This document shows positions 6,027-8,427 of a stretch of DNA of 8,427 bases, piece after piece (position 1 is the stretch's first letter; each line of letters begins with the position of its first letter). The stretch comes from an uncultured Bdellovibrio sp. (GTDB lineage Bacteria; Bdellovibrionota; Bdellovibrionia; Bdellovibrionales; Bdellovibrionaceae): positions 1 through 8,427 of the forward strand of contig CAMLMF010000090.1 in assembly GCA_946480995.1 (NCBI GenBank), read 5' to 3'. The position numbers and the translations under genes were made by a program. The notes under the pieces were generated by a model. The model worked only from the letters and a program-made list of their open reading frames with translations, made no database searches and was not told the DNA's origin.

Positions 6027-6228
6027 AAGTTGGAGCTCTTAAACACCCATTTTGGAACCAGAGCAATACAAATTTTCAAATATTTAACATTAGAGATTCT
6101 TATGGAAGAAAATGGGAGCATCGACGGACGAGAAAATATTCTGTGGGGACTGAAGCACCCATCGTCTGAAATAAAAAAATCCATCACAAAAAACTCTGAG
6201 CACAAACTTGTTAGATCTGAGAGAGAAA

Positions 6229-6260
6229 ATAAAAAACGGGATCTGTTTCCAGATCCCGTT
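6229..6260 (-). terminator. Rho-independent terminator of the rpsF-rplI operon
   Basis: An 11-bp perfect stem (6235-6245 with 6250-6260) has a 4-nt loop. On the - strand it is followed directly by a U-tract (gttttttatttt, reading down from 6238). It lies 57 nt beyond the rplI stop codon and isolates the ribosomal operon from the protease gene. Confidence 0.93.
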
Positions 6261-6316
6261 CTCGAGAAATTCTCTTTTTGCCGCACAACTATTTTTTGTT
6301 GTGATGCTTTGCGAAA

Positions 6317-6760
6317 CTACGCGCGTTCTACTGCGATTTGGATTTTAGCTTCCAAACCTTCAGAGTAACGAACGATCGCCTTGTGTTGACCCAAAATTTT
6401 GATTGGCTCTTCAAGGTGGATATCGCGACGGTCTACAGAGTGACCCATTTTTTGAAGCTCTTTAGAGATGTCAGTTGTAGTAACAGTACCGAACAACTTG
6501 TCAGTCTCACCAGCAGCCAATTTGAATGTCACTGTAGTGCCGTTGATTTTGTTCAAAAGCTCTTGGCGTTCAGCCAATGCTTTTTTCTTTTTAGTCTCAG
6601 CAACGCGTTTCAAGTGTTCGTATTCTTTAACACGTTTTTCAGTTGCTTCTGCTGCAAGTTTACGAGGGAACAAGAAGTTTCTTGCGAAACCTTCAGAAAC
6701 GTTCACCAACTCACCAACACGACCTACATCTTTAACATCTTTTTGAAGAATAACTTTCAT
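6317..6760 (-). CDS. rplI: 50S ribosomal protein L9
   Basis: L9 is a two-domain protein that binds 23S rRNA near the base of the L1 stalk and helps keep the reading frame. The 147 aa match the family's usual length (~149 in E. coli). The N-terminal domain opens MKVILQKDVKDVG and carries the L9 signature spanning G13-x-x-G16 to GFARNFLFP (24-32). A Lys/Glu-rich central helix follows (about 40-72), then the C-terminal RNA-binding domain (about 73-147), including KLFGTVT (88-94). The SD ggaga lies 5 nt before the ATG, within the 14-nt gap after the upstream gene's stop. It is the last gene of the operon. Confidence 0.98.
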   Translation of the reverse strand: MKVILQKDVKDVGRVGELVNVSEGFARNFLFPRKLAAEATEKRVKEYEHLKRVAETKKKKALAERQELLNKINGTTVTFKLAAGETDKLFGTVTTTDISKELQKMGHSVDRRDIHLEEPIKILGQHKAIVRYSEGLEAKIQIAVERA

Positions 6761-6774
6761 GTGATCTCCATTTG

Positions 6775-7665
6775 TTAGGTGTTCTCAGCCGGAGTATTCA
6801 TTTTGCGAATACGCGATCTGAAATCAACCCAGTAATCGATCAAGCCAACGACGCTTAAAACAAGCAACATCTGGCCGACCAAGATTATGTACGTCAGAAC
6901 TCTTGTGAAAACGCCTGCGCGCATCGAGTTCAGAAATACCTCCAACACTGCTAGTCCTTGGAAGAAATAAAGAACGATACAAACGTTCAATATATTTACT
7001 GCTAGGATAGCCGTGGCCTTACCGCCAAAACTCACCATCGTTAGAAGGAAGGCTGTCATCGCAATCCAAATTACATAATCCGGAACGCGATATTCTAACA
7101 ACTTGAGCTGAGAGGCCGTCTTTTCACGGGGCAAATTGAGCCATGAAAAAACCCTTCTCTCAAAAATTAATCCCACACCCAACGCCAAAATTAACACAAT
7201 GATGACGGCTGAAGGAATCTGCTGCACTAAAACAGAAGGATCTAGCTTCACTGCAGGATTCATAGTCTGAACCTGTTGAGAAAACTGTTCCGCCAGTTTC
7301 TGAATCTCAGCATACGTGTTGATTCCGTTTTTCTTAAATGCCCCGAACAGTCCCAAGCCTGAAGCTAATGAACCGATCGCGATACTTAATAGTCCCGAAA
7401 TCCACCACCCAAATCCTTTATGCTCTAGTTCGATATAAGCTCCTAAAGTCATCCAAATCGAGCCTATGAACAGCGCTAAAGGTTGCGCGTTAAGGAGCCA
7501 CGCAGCTCCTGTCACTACAACTCCTAAAAGCCAAAAGGCTAAGGGGCCGTAGGTTTTGCGTAACACACGAAGAAGAGGAGCGCCAAAGATCACAGTCAAC
7601 ATCGACAACAAAATCGAGAGAGATGAGATTGTAATGAACTTCTGTGGAGTGGCGTTCTTCTTCAT
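6775..7665 (-). CDS. DUF2232/YybS-like polytopic membrane protein
   Basis: The 296-aa integral membrane protein has about eight hydrophobic segments: roughly 11-31, 41-58, 62-79, 87-108, 151-168, 196-214, 216-240 and 255-278. A soluble stretch (about 111-148), predicted helical with many Gln and Lys, separates the two halves. The C-terminal GLIDYWVDFRSRIR (274-287) resembles the Asp/Arg-containing end of YybS-type DUF2232 proteins. That family often neighbours rpsR, rplI and dnaB-type helicase genes in Firmicutes and some Deltaproteobacteria, so position supports the call. Its biochemical function is not established; some family members are annotated as possible transporters. It is tightly packed between rpsF (17-nt gap) and rplI (14-nt gap), so it is almost certainly co-transcribed with them. 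The SD is weak (tagag), suggesting lower translation than its ribosomal neighbours. Confidence 0.85.
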   Translation of the reverse strand: MKKNATPQKFITISSLSILLSMLTVIFGAPLLRVLRKTYGPLAFWLLGVVVTGAAWLLNAQPLALFIGSIWMTLGAYIELEHKGFGWWISGLLSIAIGSLASGLGLFGAFKKNGINTYAEIQKLAEQFSQQVQTMNPAVKLDPSVLVQQIPSAVIIVLILALGVGLIFERRVFSWLNLPREKTASQLKLLEYRVPDYVIWIAMTAFLLTMVSFGGKATAILAVNILNVCIVLYFFQGLAVLEVFLNSMRAGVFTRVLTYIILVGQMLLVLSVVGLIDYWVDFRSRIRKMNTPAENT

Positions 7666-7682
7666 GGATTACACTCTAAAAG

Positions 7683-8138
7683 CTATTCGCCTTTATCGTA
7701 ACGTTCTGCTTTCGCAGCAGCAAAGGCAGCTTTACGAGCAGCCATTTTTGCTTCACGTTCTTTTTCGCGAGCAGCTGATTCAGAAAGACCTTTTTTGAAG
7801 CCTTCCATGAATTTTGCCAAAGATACACGCTCGTCTAAGCGAGAGTGCATAAAGCGAAGAACTTTATCGTTGATACGCATAGTTCTTTCAAGCTCAGCAA
7901 TAACTTGAGTATCTGCTTCGAACGTAGAGTGGAAGTAGATAGCTTTTTTAAGCTTACCAATTGGTGTAGCTAAGTTTCTTTTGCCCCAAGTTTCCAAAGA
8001 GTTGATAGAACCTTTGTAAGATTCAATCGTCGCTTTGTTCTTTTTGAATAACTCTTTTTGTTCTTCAAGAGTTGCATCTGGGTGCATAAGAACCACAACT
8101 TCATATGGCATCTTTGCAGTCGTTTTAGAAATTTCCAT
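7683..8138 (-). CDS. rpsF: 30S ribosomal protein S6
   Basis: S6 binds 16S rRNA in the platform as a heterodimer with S18. The 151-aa protein has the ferredoxin-like S6 core (about 10-112): YEVVVLMHPD (12-21), the helix TLEEQKELF, LETWGKRNLATPI (48-60) and the final strand/helix around KVLRFMHSRLDERV (92-105). A Lys/Arg/Ala/Glu-rich, likely helical tail (about 114-151) follows, making it longer than E. coli S6 (about 131-135 aa). The ATG at 8138 is preferred over Met10 because AAAGGA lies 8 nt upstream of it, whereas Met10 has no SD; this adds nine residues before the canonical start. It is first in an operon with the DUF2232 gene and rplI. rpsR is missing. Confidence 0.97.
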   Translation of the reverse strand: MEISKTTAKMPYEVVVLMHPDATLEEQKELFKKNKATIESYKGSINSLETWGKRNLATPIGKLKKAIYFHSTFEADTQVIAELERTMRINDKVLRFMHSRLDERVSLAKFMEGFKKGLSESAAREKEREAKMAARKAAFAAAKAERYDKGE

Positions 8139-8159
8139 GATACTATCCTTTCGGTTTTA

Positions 8160-8183
8160 GCCCCCACCATAGTGAGCGGGAGC
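8160..8183 (-). promoter_or_regulatory. Hairpin in the rpsF leader, candidate S6 or S6:S18 operator
   Basis: On the - strand GCTCCC (8183-8178) can pair with GGGGGC (8165-8160), including one G-U pair. The same bases can instead form CTCAC/GTGGG closed by a TATG loop, with GCT/GGC below and a CCCG bulge on the 5' side. The structure ends about 7 nt upstream of the SD and 22 nt from the ATG. Known S6:S18 leader sites in bacteria use a hairpin with a CCG-containing bulge, so this is a candidate of that class. The fold is hand-drawn and competing pairings exist. Confidence 0.4.
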
Positions 8184-8219
8184 AAGGATGACTTTTAAAA
8201 TGTTTAACGGGTTTAGCAC

Positions 8220-8247
8220 GCCTAAGGCCCAAGCACAAGGATTAGGC
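8220..8247. repeat. Dyad between divergent rpsF and FHA genes
   Basis: GCCTAA (8220-8225) and TTAGGC (8242-8247) are perfect reverse complements separated by 16 nt. The right arm ends 2 nt before the -35 box of the FHA promoter. It could be a regulator site or chance. Confidence 0.3.
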
Positions 8248-8249
8248 AT

Positions 8250-8278
8250 TTGAATCCCAAAGAAACCAGTCCTACAAT
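8250..8278 (+). promoter_or_regulatory. Sigma-70 promoter of the FHA gene, predicted leaderless
   Basis: TTGAAT (8250-8255) and TACAAT (8273-8278) are separated by exactly 17 nt, with 4/6 and 5/6 matches to consensus. The ATG at 8285 begins 7 nt after the -10, where transcription normally starts, so the mRNA would have essentially no 5' leader. Confidence 0.65.
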
Positions 8279-8284
8279 GTCTAA

Positions 8285-8427
8285 ATGATCACTTTTATTG
8301 AGATTCTTGAGGGTTCCAACGCTGGTTCCCGCTATAAAGTTGAAGACGGAACAACCCTGGGACGCGGGGGCGCCGACATCGTTGTGAAAGACCCCAAAAT
8401 CTCGGCTTTACACGCCAAAGTCACTTT
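8285..8427 (+). CDS. FHA-domain protein, N-terminal part (cut by window end)
   Basis: The first 47 codons encode the start of a forkhead-associated domain, a phosphothreonine-binding module used in Ser/Thr-kinase signalling and secretion-system regulation. The diagnostic residues are visible: G26-R27 (LGRGG), DIVVKDPKIS (31-40) with S40, and H43-A44, matching the GR...S-x-x-H core. The domain starts within a few residues of the N-terminus. The ATG at 8285 is the first possible in-frame ATG, since a stop codon (8282-8284) lies directly before it. No SD is present, consistent with a leaderless message. What follows the FHA domain (kinase, cyclase, receiver or nothing) is outside the window. Divergent from rpsF. 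Confidence 0.9.
   Translation, partial: MITFIEILEGSNAGSRYKVEDGTTLGRGGADIVVKDPKISALHAKVT

Larger units (their letters stand above)
6015..6316. other. Intergenic region between rplI and the protease gene
   Basis: These 302 bases hold no convincing gene. On the - strand, in order, they contain a weak dyad (CACAAC 6284-6289 / GTTGTG 6298-6303), the rplI terminator (6229-6260), an AT-rich stretch (about 6065-6180) that should contain the protease promoter, and a G-run SD before the GTG start. I could not pick a convincing -35/-10 pair. Open frames here on both strands have no SD and low-complexity translations. Confidence 0.6.

Noticed and set aside
6284..6303. CACAAC/GTTGTG dyad just after the rplI stop
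   Set aside because: It is short and AT-rich with an 8-nt loop, and a much stronger terminator lies immediately downstream, so it probably has no separate role.
6030..6368. 112-codon + strand frame between the protease and rplI
   Set aside because: It runs through the rplI terminator and into the rplI 3' end, has low-complexity charged sequence and no SD, and resembles no protein.
6338..6778. Long open frame on the + strand opposite rplI
   Set aside because: It is antisense to a certain L9 gene. The translation is Phe/Cys/Ser-rich as expected from the complement of Lys/Glu-rich codons, and it has no SD.
7666..7682. Hidden or truncated rpsR in the rpsF-DUF2232 gap
   Set aside because: Only 17 nt separate the two genes and 14 nt separate the next pair, so no S18-like codons can fit.

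Overview
The window looks like ordinary chromosome from a Bdellovibrio-type predatory bacterium (Bdellovibrionota, formerly Deltaproteobacteria). This is inferred from three things: lipoproteins with Cys-containing signal peptides, one with an unorthodox F-Q-N-C box; a secreted trypsin-fold protease; and housekeeping genes mixed with lineage-specific exported proteins. GC content looks mid-to-high 40s % by eye. I see no phage, IS element, CRISPR array, tRNA or rRNA.

Left half (1-3586, all + strand). The 3' end of an unidentified gene overlaps queE, which encodes the queuosine-pathway radical SAM enzyme. Next comes a full-length Fis-like nucleoid protein, then a probable terminator, then dnaB (replicative helicase). 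A short-chain dehydrogenase/reductase (SDR) follows 14 nt after dnaB, and its first ATG sits in the loop of a perfect 9-bp hairpin.

Middle (3587-6316). A monocistronic-looking gene with its own extended -10 promoter encodes a lipoprotein built from two gapless copies of a ~132-residue domain that I cannot assign. A 64-aa acidic protein follows. A bidirectional terminator separates it from a convergent lipoprotein-type serine protease that starts with GTG.

Right half (6317-8427). On the - strand lies a ribosomal operon, rpsF - DUF2232/YybS-like membrane protein - rplI, closed by a textbook terminator. rpsR, which usually sits in this cluster, is absent. The rpsF leader has a hairpin just upstream of the Shine-Dalgarno sequence (SD) that could be an S6 or S6:S18 autoregulatory site. 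Divergent from rpsF is an FHA-domain gene cut by the window edge. Its near-consensus promoter lies so close to the ATG that the mRNA is predicted to be leaderless.

Functionally the window combines tRNA modification (queE), chromosome organisation and replication (fis, dnaB), ribosome biogenesis (rpsF, rplI) and exported proteins (duplicated lipoprotein, protease). rpsF, rplI and dnaB are neighbours in many bacteria. Here dnaB is about 3.7 kb away on the other strand, with the SDR, lipoprotein, small-protein and protease genes in between. I do not see a multi-gene novel system. The most novel items are the two-domain lipoprotein, the predicted leaderless FHA gene, the start-codon hairpin after dnaB and the rpsF leader.
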